This document shows, piece after piece, positions 1 through 8,268 of a stretch of 64,000 bases of DNA. The position numbers were made by a program, and so were the translations under genes. This DNA comes from Lachnospiraceae bacterium UBA7143 (lineage in GTDB: Bacteria > Bacillota > Clostridia > Lachnospirales > Lachnospiraceae), in assembly GCA_002491905.1 (NCBI GenBank), contig DKWV01000053.1, positions 69,953 through 133,952 on the forward strand, in the 5' to 3' direction. Positions within the stretch are counted from its first letter, which is position 1. Every line of letters begins with the position of its first letter. The notes under the pieces were generated by a model. It searched no databases. It was not told the origin of the DNA and saw only the letters and a program-made list of their open reading frames with translations.

Positions 1-548
1 CTCAGAACATTCATGGCAAGCTGCCTGATCTGCAGTCTGCCGTCCGCATACTCTTTCTTCTCCGCCTGAAACTGAAAATTTTTTACGATTTCCTGAAACT
101 GCTCCGCACTTAGCTGGTACAGCTCGCCCCTGACCTGGTCGTGGTCAAGATACCGCACAAGACTGAAATCCGATTGATAGGGAACCGAATCCAGGCGGTT
201 ACACATCTCAAGATAGCCGAGTATCTTCAAATTCGCGGTATTGTCAAAAATGGTATTATATTTATGAGGATTTAAGTAGATATCCTTAACAAGCGTCTCA
301 TTGACAGGATAATAAGAACCTTCTATGATTCTGGAGGTCTGAATGGCGTCTATATTGATTTTATCTAACTTTTCTACCGTATACTGTCTTAGATGAAAGC
401 CTTCCACCGCCAGCGTGCGGCCGCGAACATCTAAATTGCGAATACCGATCCAGTATTTTGTAATCTGTTCCTGTTTGTTATGGTACTCGATACTTATCCA
501 TTTTCCTTCATGGATTGCGCGGAATATATCCCGAATAACCTCATTCAT
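1..548 (-). CDS. WYL-like N-terminal protein, truncated by the window edge
   Basis: Open minus-strand frame from an ATG at 548 to the window edge, so the C-terminus is missing. A strong ribosome site (AAGGGG) lies 8 nt upstream of the ATG. The first ~85 residues (WISIEYHNKQ.., then a G-R-x-L-A-V-E-G-F segment and a T-V-E-K-L-DKI tail) resemble a WYL-type ligand-binding fold, used in bacteria for regulation or as a module in larger nucleic-acid enzymes. The rest seen is helical and unassigned. The full protein may be much larger than the 182 residues visible. The coding call is solid; the fold is a pattern-based guess. Confidence 0.6.
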   Translation of the reverse strand, partial: MNEVIRDIFRAIHEGKWISIEYHNKQEQITKYWIGIRNLDVRGRTLAVEGFHLRQYTVEKLDKINIDAIQTSRIIEGSYYPVNETLVKDIYLNPHKYNTIFDNTANLKILGYLEMCNRLDSVPYQSDFSLVRYLDHDQVRGELYQLSAEQFQEIVKNFQFQAEKKEYADGRLQIRQLAMNVL

Positions 549-794
549 TGTCTTCCCCTTTTGCACAGTCTGATACAGCATACTGCTAAATGTTTCTGAA
601 CATTATTTTACATCTTTCATCGGAATATGACAATATGGACACAGCGGTATCGTGACAGCTCCATTTCAGACATATTTCAAGTAGCAAAATAGAAAATGTT
701 GACTATTCCCTGTCGAAGATATATGATTGATTCTGTGAAAGCAGGGAAAAACTGCCAGAAATACGAATTTTTTCACAGAAGAGGAAGATTAAAA

Positions 795-1400
795 ATGAAA
801 GGGAAAATATATCTGTCGTTGGTTATGCTATTCGTCTGTACAGCCTTCACAGGCTGCGGCGCAAATGATATGCCGCAAGACGAACTGGAAATCATACCAA
901 TCCCGCAGGTTCAGACAGAAACATTGACAGATACCGACAATTTGCAATATGAGGCTTTTCTAAGAAATGAAACCAGCGTCAGCAATCCCTATGTGGAAGG
1001 CATGAATCTGACCGTTATGGATGATAAAATGTACGAATCTGAATTTGAGGACGCACAGAAAAAGTATGCTTATGTGGATGTAAACGACGATGAAAATCCG
1101 GAACTTATTTTCAAAATAAGCTCCAATACAAGCGAATTAATGTATATTTTGGGAATATGCAACGACGATCTGGTTTGTTTTGATGTATTTGAAACACATA
1201 CAAGAAATATAGCATTCGGCGTGTATGATTATGGCTTTGTCTGGGAGTATCAGAATTATGACGACTTTGGAATGACGTTCTATACCTATACTGCGGACGG
1301 CCAGCGCATGGAAGCCAGACATTTTACGGAAGAAAACAAGGCGGATATTGCTGCCTATGAGGGGGATGATCCGGAATGGATTGACTGGGAATATAATTAA
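795..1400 (+). CDS. Putative surface lipoprotein
   Basis: 201 residues from the ATG at 795, chosen because GAGGAAGA sits just upstream and the protein then opens with a lysine-containing n-region, a hydrophobic core and a lipobox (TAFTGCG) whose cysteine would be lipidated. It is therefore exported and membrane anchored. The mature part is acidic and contains a D-V-N-D-D-E-N-PEL segment, common in Clostridia lipoproteins that track a reported variable, but there is no recognised catalytic motif. It stands alone, convergent with the blaR1-like gene and separated from it by a shared hairpin. Function unknown. Confidence 0.75.
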   Translation: MKGKIYLSLVMLFVCTAFTGCGANDMPQDELEIIPIPQVQTETLTDTDNLQYEAFLRNETSVSNPYVEGMNLTVMDDKMYESEFEDAQKKYAYVDVNDDENPELIFKISSNTSELMYILGICNDDLVCFDVFETHTRNIAFGVYDYGFVWEYQNYDDFGMTFYTYTADGQRMEARHFTEENKADIAAYEGDDPEWIDWEYN

Positions 1401-1414
1401 CGCTCCCCCCTTTC

Positions 1415-1456
1415 AGCGTCTGTCAAAACCGGGCATATCCGATTCTGGCAGACGCT
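1415..1456. terminator. Bidirectional hairpin between lipoprotein and blaR1-like gene
   Basis: Arms AGCGTCTG and CAGACGCT flank a 26-nt loop, between the stop codons of two convergent genes. T-rich sequence on the right fits termination of the lipoprotein transcript. Confidence 0.5.
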
Positions 1457-1473
1457 ATCTATTTCTATCCCTG

Positions 1474-3495
1474 TCATTTCTTTTGCAGCAGATCCGCCCG
1501 GATATAGCACGCCCCCACAGAATCATCCGGCGGCTCCGAAAGCGACTCCTTGTCCAGAAGATACCACATCTGTCCGTCTTTTCCCTCTTCCTTTCCCAGA
1601 ACGGTGACGATTTCTCCCTCTCCAATCAGACCGACTACCAGCTCTCCACCGGCGCCTTCCCTGATATTACATACAGGCATTGCCACAGTCATCTCCTGCG
1701 GGAACGTTTCAGCCTCCTCATCTGACTGCGCATTTACATCCTCTTCCATATCCCCGAACAGTTCTTCTATCTCCGCTTCTGTCATGTATGCCGCGCCTGT
1801 GATCTTCCCATCCTCTGCGCGGATGATCTTCACATTGACCGTCCCAGCCGGATTCATGTCCAGCGTATAGAAGGATTGATTCGGCCTGTGGATATCCAGA
1901 AAGATATTGACAAGCTGTCCCTTATAATAATAGTTCTTCCCGTTTTTTGTGACACCGACTGCCCGGTACTGCGCAAGCTGCTCTTCTTCCAGCGCCTTTT
2001 CGACTTCATCACACTCTTCTTCCATGTCCATCTTATCATAGAGCATCGACTGGAAATTTAACTTCTGATCCGTCAGCGCACGGTCCAGCCATCCCTCCAG
2101 CGTCTCCTCATCCATCACTTTCGCCAGAATGGAGAAAAAGGCAATACTGCCGTCCGCATAGAGTTTCTCTGCAAAGGACTGTATCAGCGGGCTGTCCGCG
2201 TCAAGCGCCAATACACTGACAGAAAAGAACTGCGTCGCATCGTCCGCATAAATCCTGTCAAGCCAGGCCTCCTGTTGCGTTTCATCCAGCTTGCAAAATG
2301 CAATGTAAAACTGAGGCAGGCTGCGCGCCCTGTAATATTTTTCGGCATCCGCTGCCGCGTCTTCACTCGTGCCTGCCCGTTTGTCCGTTGCAGACGTTTC
2401 AGCGCTTTCCGGCTCCGCGGCGGCAGCCGGGTATGCCCCAAGGAAAAACGCACCCAGAGCAATGCACGTTGTCAGTCCAATCGTAAGGATTCCTGCTGCT
2501 TTCGTTTTTTTCTTACAGCTCATAATAGCACCCAACCTTTCTCTCAACAATTCCTTATTGGCGCTCATGGTAAGGGCGGCAAGGGGCTCCCTGCCGGTTC
2601 CGGCCGCCGTCATGGTGTCAAGCAGCGTTTTCCCGTAATCCGCCGCATGACCGTACCCCATTTTTGCAACCACCGCCTCATCACAGGAGAACTCACACGC
2701 TCTTTCCATCTCCCGTCTCATCAAATAGACAAACGGGTTGAACCAGTGCAGGCACACCGTAAGCTGTACCAGCCATTTATAAAGGATATCCCGCCGCTTA
2801 TAATGTGTCAGCTCATGTACCGCCATATAACAAAATTTGTCTTCCTGTACATCCGCGCATGGCAGCACGATGCAGGGATGAAAATAGCCGACTAACATCG
2901 GTGAGGAGACATGTGGGTTCACACTAAGCTCTATTGCCCTTGCGATCCCCATCTGCTGCGCGGTCACAGAAAGACGGTCCAGAAGCGCAACGTCACCGAC
3001 CGGCTCCGCCCCTGCTTTCACATATTTTATATAACTCTGGTAAACGGTGATTTTTCGTATCAGCATACCCAAGGCCACGGCCAACCAGATCACCCACAAG
3101 TATTTGCCTGTCAAATCTATCCCTTCTGAAAGGGAAAAGCTGGTATCCTTTTCCGTGACATTCTGTCCGTTCTCCCACATGGGACTCTGCACAAGACCCT
3201 GCCCGGCGCTCTGCCCGCTTTCCTGCACAGAATTCTGTCCGCTATTCTGCGAAGTCGAATACGCCTTCTGCGCCATCTGCGTGGTCATACCGTCTGCCGC
3301 CTGATATACCTGCCCCATCAGACTGACCTCCGGCCCAAAAGGTATAAGAAGCCGCAGCAGGACAACCAGCCATATATAATACTGCCACTGCCTGCTGAGC
3401 CTGTTTCTCAAAATCATCCCACCGAAAAGCAGCAGCAGAATGAGCAGAGTGCCGGACAGCGACATGGACAAAACCGTCTTAAAAATGAGATTCAT
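1474..3495 (-). CDS. BlaR1-type M56 sensor metalloprotease
   Basis: 673 residues. The N-terminal half is a multi-pass membrane domain (helices near 1-28, 40-55 and 130-150) followed by a gluzincin site HELTH at ~227-231, the zinc-binding HExxH of M56/BlaR1 peptidases. A further membrane helix lies near 340-355. The extracellular C-terminus lacks a penicillin-binding domain and ends in an SH3-like segment (~610-670), so the signal is probably not a beta-lactam. Its start overlaps the stop of the upstream blaI-like gene by 4 bp (ATGA), the usual sensor/repressor pairing: signal activates the protease, which inactivates the repressor. The inducer is unknown. Confidence 0.9.
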   Translation of the reverse strand: MNLIFKTVLSMSLSGTLLILLLLFGGMILRNRLSRQWQYYIWLVVLLRLLIPFGPEVSLMGQVYQAADGMTTQMAQKAYSTSQNSGQNSVQESGQSAGQGLVQSPMWENGQNVTEKDTSFSLSEGIDLTGKYLWVIWLAVALGMLIRKITVYQSYIKYVKAGAEPVGDVALLDRLSVTAQQMGIARAIELSVNPHVSSPMLVGYFHPCIVLPCADVQEDKFCYMAVHELTHYKRRDILYKWLVQLTVCLHWFNPFVYLMRREMERACEFSCDEAVVAKMGYGHAADYGKTLLDTMTAAGTGREPLAALTMSANKELLRERLGAIMSCKKKTKAAGILTIGLTTCIALGAFFLGAYPAAAAEPESAETSATDKRAGTSEDAAADAEKYYRARSLPQFYIAFCKLDETQQEAWLDRIYADDATQFFSVSVLALDADSPLIQSFAEKLYADGSIAFFSILAKVMDEETLEGWLDRALTDQKLNFQSMLYDKMDMEEECDEVEKALEEEQLAQYRAVGVTKNGKNYYYKGQLVNIFLDIHRPNQSFYTLDMNPAGTVNVKIIRAEDGKITGAAYMTEAEIEELFGDMEEDVNAQSDEEAETFPQEMTVAMPVCNIREGAGGELVVGLIGEGEIVTVLGKEEGKDGQMWYLLDKESLSEPPDDSVGACYIRADLLQKK

Positions 3496-3869
3496 CGCTT
3501 TCCTCCTTCCAGAAGTTCCTTTAGCTCCTCGTACTCCTCCTGAGTGAGCAGATCCCCTGTAATCAGGTTGGTGACCAGCCCCTTCACATTCCCCTCATAA
3601 ATCTTATCTATAAAATGCTGGGTCTGTGCCGTCTGGTATGCTGTCTCCAGAATAAGCGGCGTATATTCGTTTCGCCGCCCGATTTTCGTCGCACTCAGAT
3701 ACCCCTTGCTGACAAGCCGGGATAAAAGGACGATCAGCGTATTTTTCTGGCAGGGCTTTCCCTGCGCCGCCAATTCGTCCATAAGATAAGAAAACAGCGT
3801 GGTCTTCTCCGGGTTTTCCCATATGATTTTCATAATTTCATATTCTGCGTCGGACAATTTTTGCAGCAT
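3492..3869 (-). CDS. BlaI/MecI-family transcriptional repressor
   Basis: 125 residues with the family's winged-helix start (LSDAEYEIMKIIWENP) and a C-terminal dimerisation helix pair. Members of the family bind dyads upstream of their own operon and are cleaved or inactivated on signalling by the partner M56 protease. Two dyads lie directly upstream (3889-3927), so autoregulation is expected. Downstream the gene is translationally coupled to the protease. A short piece of a second, decayed copy of this gene is found at 7933-7967. Confidence 0.92.
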   Translation of the reverse strand: MLQKLSDAEYEIMKIIWENPEKTTLFSYLMDELAAQGKPCQKNTLIVLLSRLVSKGYLSATKIGRRNEYTPLILETAYQTAQTQHFIDKIYEGNVKGLVTNLITGDLLTQEEYEELKELLEGGKR

Positions 3870-3888
3870 CTGTACCTCTCCTTTATGT

Positions 3889-3927
3889 ATAACAGCTTGT
3901 TATGCTTATAATATAACGCATTGTTAT
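3889..3927. promoter_or_regulatory. Tandem BlaI-type operator dyads
   Basis: Two 15-bp dyads, ATAACAGCTTGTTAT (3889-3903, perfect) and ATAACGCATTGTTAT (3913-3927, one mismatch), with centres 24 bp apart in front of the blaI-like gene. The same dyad type recurs at 7972-7986, supporting its identity as the repressor's site. Confidence 0.7.
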
Positions 3928-3971
3928 ACTATTGTCAAGGCCAACTTCATCCGATCATTCCATGCGCTATA

Positions 3972-4973
3972 TTATGCCAACGGTTCTTTCATCCACGACA
4001 TTAAGCCTCTCAGTTCGGCTCCAACCCTTTCAATCCCGTGTTCCGATTCCATCTGCTTCTTCGCATTGAAATAAATTCTTCCCGACTGATTCTCAAGCAG
4101 CCAGTCCCTCGCAAACTTTCCTTCCTGCACATCCTTGAGGACGCCTTTCATTGCTCTTCTCGTCTCATCCGTGATGATCTTCTCGCCGGTTATGTAGTCG
4201 CCGTATTCCGCCGTGTCGCTGACAGAATACCGCATCATTGTCAGGCCGCCCCTGTTGATCAGATCAACGATCAATTTCATTTCATGACAGCATTCAAAAT
4301 ATGCCATTTCCGGCTGGTAACCGGCCTCAACGAGCGTTTCATACCCGGCCTTGATCAATGCGGAAACGCCGCCGCAAAGCACTGCCTGTTCCCCGAAAAG
4401 ATCTGTCTCTGTCTCCTCTTTGAAAGAAGTTTCTATCACGCCGGCTCTTGCACCGCCGATGCCAAGCGCATAGGCAAGCGCTTTTTCCCTTGCACTGCCG
4501 GAAGCGTCCTGATGAATTGCTATCAGACACGGCACCCCTTTTCCCTCCAGAAACTGGCTCCTGACGGTATGACCGGGACCTTTGGGCGCAATCAGAAATA
4601 CATCGACAAACGGCGGCGGCACAATCAGCCCGTAATGAATCACAAACCCATGTGCAAACAGCAAAGACTTACCCTCAGTCAGATTGGGCGCAATGGACTG
4701 CTCATACAGTTTCGCCTGTTTCTCATCGTTGACCAGCATCATGATTATGTCCGCCGCTTTTGCCGCTTCCGCTGCCGTAACTACCGTCAGCCCGGCCGCC
4801 TCCGCCTTTGCCCAGGATTTACTTCCCTGATACAACCCTACAATCACATCTACCCCACTTTCATGCAGATTAAGCGCATGCGCATGCCCCTGACTGCCAT
4901 AGCCTATAATCGCAACCTTTTTCCCTTCTAAAGCCTGAAGATTGCAATCCTGTTCATAATAAATTTTTGCCAT
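3972..4973 (-). CDS. ilvC: Ketol-acid reductoisomerase
   Basis: 333 residues, the size of class I KARI. It converts acetolactate or acetohydroxybutyrate to the dihydroxy acids with NAD(P)H and Mg2+, the second common step of valine, leucine and isoleucine synthesis. The N-terminal Rossmann motif GYGSQGHAHALN is clear, followed by the DIIMMLVNDE segment and a knotted C-terminal helical domain with the metal-binding D-L-F-G-E-Q (around 190) and E-CCHEMK segments. AGGAGG precedes the ATG. It stands apart from other ilv genes here and shows no leader or attenuator, as only 205 nt separate it from the next gene. Confidence 0.97.
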   Translation of the reverse strand: MAKIYYEQDCNLQALEGKKVAIIGYGSQGHAHALNLHESGVDVIVGLYQGSKSWAKAEAAGLTVVTAAEAAKAADIIMMLVNDEKQAKLYEQSIAPNLTEGKSLLFAHGFVIHYGLIVPPPFVDVFLIAPKGPGHTVRSQFLEGKGVPCLIAIHQDASGSAREKALAYALGIGGARAGVIETSFKEETETDLFGEQAVLCGGVSALIKAGYETLVEAGYQPEMAYFECCHEMKLIVDLINRGGLTMMRYSVSDTAEYGDYITGEKIITDETRRAMKGVLKDVQEGKFARDWLLENQSGRIYFNAKKQMESEHGIERVGAELRGLMSWMKEPLA

Positions 4974-5021
4974 TGATTTGTCCTCCTGTAAAATAAATGT
5001 ACGATAGAAAACAGCCGCAAG

Positions 5022-5816
5022 CTACCTGCTTACCTTACCGACCATTTCCTGCATGATCTGAACCATTCTGCCACGATTTCCTTCCTCTTCTATAAAACGA
5101 TTGACCACCATATCATGCAAAATATAATCTTCCATCAGATAAATATGGCTTGTGTCTTCCGTATAAAACGCATCTTTATCCATTTCTGCGGAATAGCCAT
5201 ACAACAGCTTTTTCCCATCCGCCGAAAGAATGAACCAGCGCATATTTTCCGGCATATTGTGTATTTTACTGTCAAAATGTCTCTCCATTCCCTCCAAAGG
5301 AGTTGGAATGTCGTGGCTGATTCCCAGCACATGGCATCCCCGGCTTTTACATTCCTCCAATTCCGGTAAAAGCAGTGCATACATCTGATTCCACATGGAA
5401 ACCATCACATACTGATCCGCTTCTTTTATAAGCCGTCTGCAGTAAGCGGTTATATTTTCTTTCCCCTTTACCGTAAAAACATAGATATCCTGTTTCGAAT
5501 CCTCCATTTCCAAATCCTGCAGGCCACGCTTTACTTCCTCGTAATCGCTTTCCCATTCCTCCCTTACTCTCTCCAGAAATACTTCGCTCGGCACGGGCGT
5601 ATAAAGCTTTATACCCTCGCTGCTTTCTTCCATCATGGCAAGCCCTCCTTTTGCAAGGGATTCCAGCACATCATAAACCCTCGCCCTCGGTATGCCGGAT
5701 TCCCTGCTGATTTTATAGGCATTCGCCGTCCCGATTTTAAGCAGGCCTGCATACGCCTTCGCCTCATACAGATTGAGTCCAAATTTTTGTAATTTATCAA
5801 TCATCTCATCCTTCAT
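5022..5816 (-). CDS. TrmB-family transcriptional regulator
   Basis: 264 residues from the ATG at 5816, preceded by AGGAGGTATCAG. Residues ~5-75 form a TrmB-type winged helix (LQKFGLNLYEAKAYAGLLKIG.. ARVYDVLESLAKGGL); the remainder resembles the TrmB effector-binding, PLD-like region. Family members sense sugars or other metabolites and control transport or metabolic genes. It is a single gene on the same strand as ilvC but 48 nt upstream, so ilvC could be co-transcribed with it and may be a target; that is inference. A perfect dyad upstream is the likely autoregulatory site. Confidence 0.85.
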   Translation of the reverse strand: MKDEMIDKLQKFGLNLYEAKAYAGLLKIGTANAYKISRESGIPRARVYDVLESLAKGGLAMMEESSEGIKLYTPVPSEVFLERVREEWESDYEEVKRGLQDLEMEDSKQDIYVFTVKGKENITAYCRRLIKEADQYVMVSMWNQMYALLLPELEECKSRGCHVLGISHDIPTPLEGMERHFDSKIHNMPENMRWFILSADGKKLLYGYSAEMDKDAFYTEDTSHIYLMEDYILHDMVVNRFIEEEGNRGRMVQIMQEMVGKVSR

Positions 5817-5833
5817 CTGATACCTCCTATTTT

Positions 5834-5857
5834 TAGTTACTACTTTAATAGTAACTA
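5834..5857. promoter_or_regulatory. Perfect 24-bp operator dyad upstream of the TrmB-type gene
   Basis: Arms TAGTTACTA and TAGTAACTA around a 6-bp centre, 17 bp upstream of the regulator's start codon. A perfect 9-bp dyad at this position is most simply the regulator's own operator. Confidence 0.65.
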
Positions 5858-5926
5858 TATCATTTTGCTGATTGAGTGTCAATCCCCTGTAAACGGAAAT
5901 CGGGCAGACGGAGCGATAAAAAGAAA

Positions 5927-5956
5927 CAGCAGCTTGTCCAATGCGACAGGCTGCTG
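5927..5956 (-). terminator. Intrinsic terminator of the acetyltransferase remnant
   Basis: Arms CAGCAGC and GCTGCTG; on the minus strand the hairpin is followed by a T-rich run (TTTCTTTTTATC). Confidence 0.6.
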
Positions 5957-6023
5957 CCCTAAGTGCTATCAAATCAGTCCGATGTAATACGGCATTCCCT
6001 GCAGCCAAAATACGTGCCAGGCC

Positions 6024-6317
6024 CTATTGGTCCGCCTCAATATTCTCTGTCTCTCCAGCCAGATGTTCCAGCGCAGACTCCGATACTCTTCTTGAAGTGT
6101 CCGTAATCAGCCCCAAAAAAGCCTGATCATGCCTGACAGTTGTAATCGATGTCTGCCATAGCTGATATCGAAAAGCTCCCCTGTCACGGCATCTATCATT
6201 ACACCGCAAAAATGTTTCTAAATTGTAAAAAAGCGCTTCAAAGCCAATCCAAACATCATTGCCGATTACAATATCGCCTTTATTGTCCCATGCGCCTGTA
6301 ATATCTTTTACGTCCAA
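6024..6317 (-). pseudogene. Remnant of a Vat/Xat-type hexapeptide acetyltransferase
   Basis: The first ~25 residues (KGDIVIGNDVWIGFEA) carry the signature of left-handed-helix acetyltransferases that modify streptogramins or chloramphenicol. The ~100 residues that should precede this piece are absent, and the following hexapeptide repeats are replaced by an unrelated reading (ETFLRCNDRCRD..), so both ends are lost. Intact members are about 210 residues. It should not encode an active enzyme. A functional terminator remains downstream. Confidence 0.7.
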
Positions 6318-6395
6318 TCCCTACTCCTCAAAATATTGGAAATGGGTATGTTGAGAACGACCATCTGTTCGGAATGGAGGCGGAGCCATGCGAAA

Positions 6396-6827
6396 TCATA
6401 TTTCTATAAATCTGCTGCCGGCATTCCTTAACTGATCTGGGGCTTTGCCTTCTCCTATCACGACAACCCTTTTCCCACATGCACGGAGTTGCCGAATTGC
6501 CTCCACATAGCCTTTATCAGATGTTGCCATGCAAACGATATCAACATTCTTATATTGGGCAATTTCCTTTTTCATATCCTTCTGCATTTTTCTGTCCACT
6601 TTATTTTTTGCAGGACCACCAAATAAACGGATATCTGTTATGCCATATTCCCTTGCCTTGGCAGACCATCCTCTGGTGCTGTTATCATTTTGCAGCCCAT
6701 ACACCCTGTTGGAAAAAAGAATTCCCTGCTGTCTTACCACGTCCATAATAGCTTCCGCTTTTTTGCAGCTGATATTTTCCCCATCTATAAACAGAGCTGT
6801 ATTTTTCTTTTTATTCATCTGACTCAT
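6396..6827 (-). CDS. NYN-domain (LabA/DUF88-like) putative RNase
   Basis: 143 residues from the ATG at 6827 (GGAAAAGGAAT upstream). The fold is a PIN-like NYN nuclease: acidic N-terminal motif TALFIDGEN, a central VDRKMQKDM with an aspartate, and the C-terminal ATSDKGY..AIRQLRACGKRVVVIG motif in which the aspartate completes the metal site. Such proteins cleave RNA. All core acidic residues are present, so it is probably active. It lies 47 bp downstream of an XRE-type gene on the same strand and may be its partner, though the spacing is looser than in a typical toxin-antitoxin operon. Confidence 0.8.
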   Translation of the reverse strand: MSQMNKKKNTALFIDGENISCKKAEAIMDVVRQQGILFSNRVYGLQNDNSTRGWSAKAREYGITDIRLFGGPAKNKVDRKMQKDMKKEIAQYKNVDIVCMATSDKGYVEAIRQLRACGKRVVVIGEGKAPDQLRNAGSRFIEI

Positions 6828-6874
6828 ATTCCTTTTCCTCCGTTCCCAACCAATCCTATAAGCCGCATAAAAAT

Positions 6875-7834
6875 TTATTGTTTTTCCCGGAACCATTCCA
6901 GCAATTGGAGTCCCTTTTCATTGATTTCCAAAAACCACATATCGTCTTGGCCTTTATCCGATACGGAACGGTAATTTGTCACAGCCTCAAGTCCGTCCCG
7001 AATATACATAGCGTTATTTTGACTTCCATAATAACCTTTTTCCCACAAATCCGGCTTAAAATCACACATTCGGAGCACTTCCTCAGGTATATCTTCCCTG
7101 AGAGTATTCCACTGGTTTCCATCCGCAAGATGGATTTTCCCCTTTTCCAGAACAGGAAGAATGATTTTTGCCTTTTTCATAGATACCCGCATACAGAGAG
7201 CATCATCCGCCTCGTATCTCTCAGGATCATCTGTCCACAGCGCCATATCATCTTCCGATTTGACTCCCTCATCGATAAACTCACAAATCAGTTCCTTTGA
7301 GAGCTTCTTCACATTAAACTCCGACTCCGGATGCAATTTAAGCACCTTCATCAGGAAATCAGTCCGAACATACTTTATCACCCTATGCAGCCCGTCCACC
7401 TGATTCATAAACTGAATGCTTCCCACCCTCTCAATAAATCCATACGGAATCTTTTTGAGGTCATCATATAACGTATTATAATCAATCACCGTCTTCTTCG
7501 AATATTCCGCATCATAAATATACAAAAGTCCAAACAACTCCTGCTGCGCCAGGTTCAGATGCAGGGTATCAACAATATCATTCGTCTGCCTGTCAAACAG
7601 AAATGCCGGCCACCTGTCCGGACGCTTTTTGTCCTCCTCAATAAGCATCTCCTTGATCAGCTTCTCGACGGGGACATTAAACACATCCGCCAAGTCCATA
7701 TATCGATGATTCTCTATCCTTGTTTTCCCGCTCTCCCAGTTCTGGACCGATAAAACACAAACATGCATTTTATCTGCAAGCTGCTCCTGCGTCAGCCCGG
7801 CATTCATTCTACATGTTTTAATAAATTTTCCCAT
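6875..7834 (-). CDS. XRE-family helix-turn-helix regulator with long C-terminal domain
   Basis: 319 residues. I place the start at the ATG at 7834 (GGGGACGGTGG just upstream); an in-frame ATG at 7864 has no ribosome site. Residues 1-60 are a Cro/C1-type HTH (AGLTQEQLADKM..VQNWESGK). The remaining ~250 residues are helical and do not match a family I recognise. The gene is followed by the NYN-domain gene. It could be a phage-type or stress-type regulator; target unknown. Confidence 0.8.
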   Translation of the reverse strand: MGKFIKTCRMNAGLTQEQLADKMHVCVLSVQNWESGKTRIENHRYMDLADVFNVPVEKLIKEMLIEEDKKRPDRWPAFLFDRQTNDIVDTLHLNLAQQELFGLLYIYDAEYSKKTVIDYNTLYDDLKKIPYGFIERVGSIQFMNQVDGLHRVIKYVRTDFLMKVLKLHPESEFNVKKLSKELICEFIDEGVKSEDDMALWTDDPERYEADDALCMRVSMKKAKIILPVLEKGKIHLADGNQWNTLREDIPEEVLRMCDFKPDLWEKGYYGSQNNAMYIRDGLEAVTNYRSVSDKGQDDMWFLEINEKGLQLLEWFREKQ

Positions 7835-8168
7835 ATCCACCGTCCCCATATTATCAACTATCATTTTGCAGTACAACCAATCAATATTATATATAATACA
7901 AAGTTTTACTTTGTGTCAATATATCTGTCAAAACAAGCCGGGATAAAAAGACGGTCATCGTGTTTTTTAATATAACGATCTGTTATACTTTCGCCAATAG
8001 TTTTTTGATTGACAAACTATACCGAAAAAATGACTATTTATACCAAAAGCTTGCCTGGACATATCTTTTTTTATAAAATAATAAAGGTTTTTTGTTTTTT
8101 ATTAATACCTTGGGCAAAACTTTTTAACATTTTGTGCCTGAGCAAAGCGAAAGGAATGGATGTAGATT
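7835..8168. other. Gene-free stretch with a blaI relic and dyad
   Basis: 334 bp AT-rich sequence between the divergent XRE and FIST genes. It holds the blaI fragment and its dyad (7933-7986) and presumably promoters for both flanking genes. No complete reading frame with a ribosome site is seen. Confidence 0.5.
7933..7986 (-). pseudogene. Relic of a second blaI gene fused to its operator
   Basis: Positions 7933-7967 match the interior of the intact blaI-like gene (3712-3746) at about 31 of 35 bases, and are followed after a few bases by the dyad ATAACGATCTGTTAT (7972-7986) of the type found in front of blaI. The N-terminal coding part between operator and fragment has been deleted, and nothing downstream remains. 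This is the scar of a lost second blaI/blaR locus. Confidence 0.6.
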
Positions 8169-8268
8169 ATGAAGCAAATGATCGGAGCAAGCAAGCGCGG
8201 AAATTTGCAGGAAGCGCTCAACGCGGGGAAAATAACTTCTCCGGCACTTCTTGTACTAATGTCGAACA

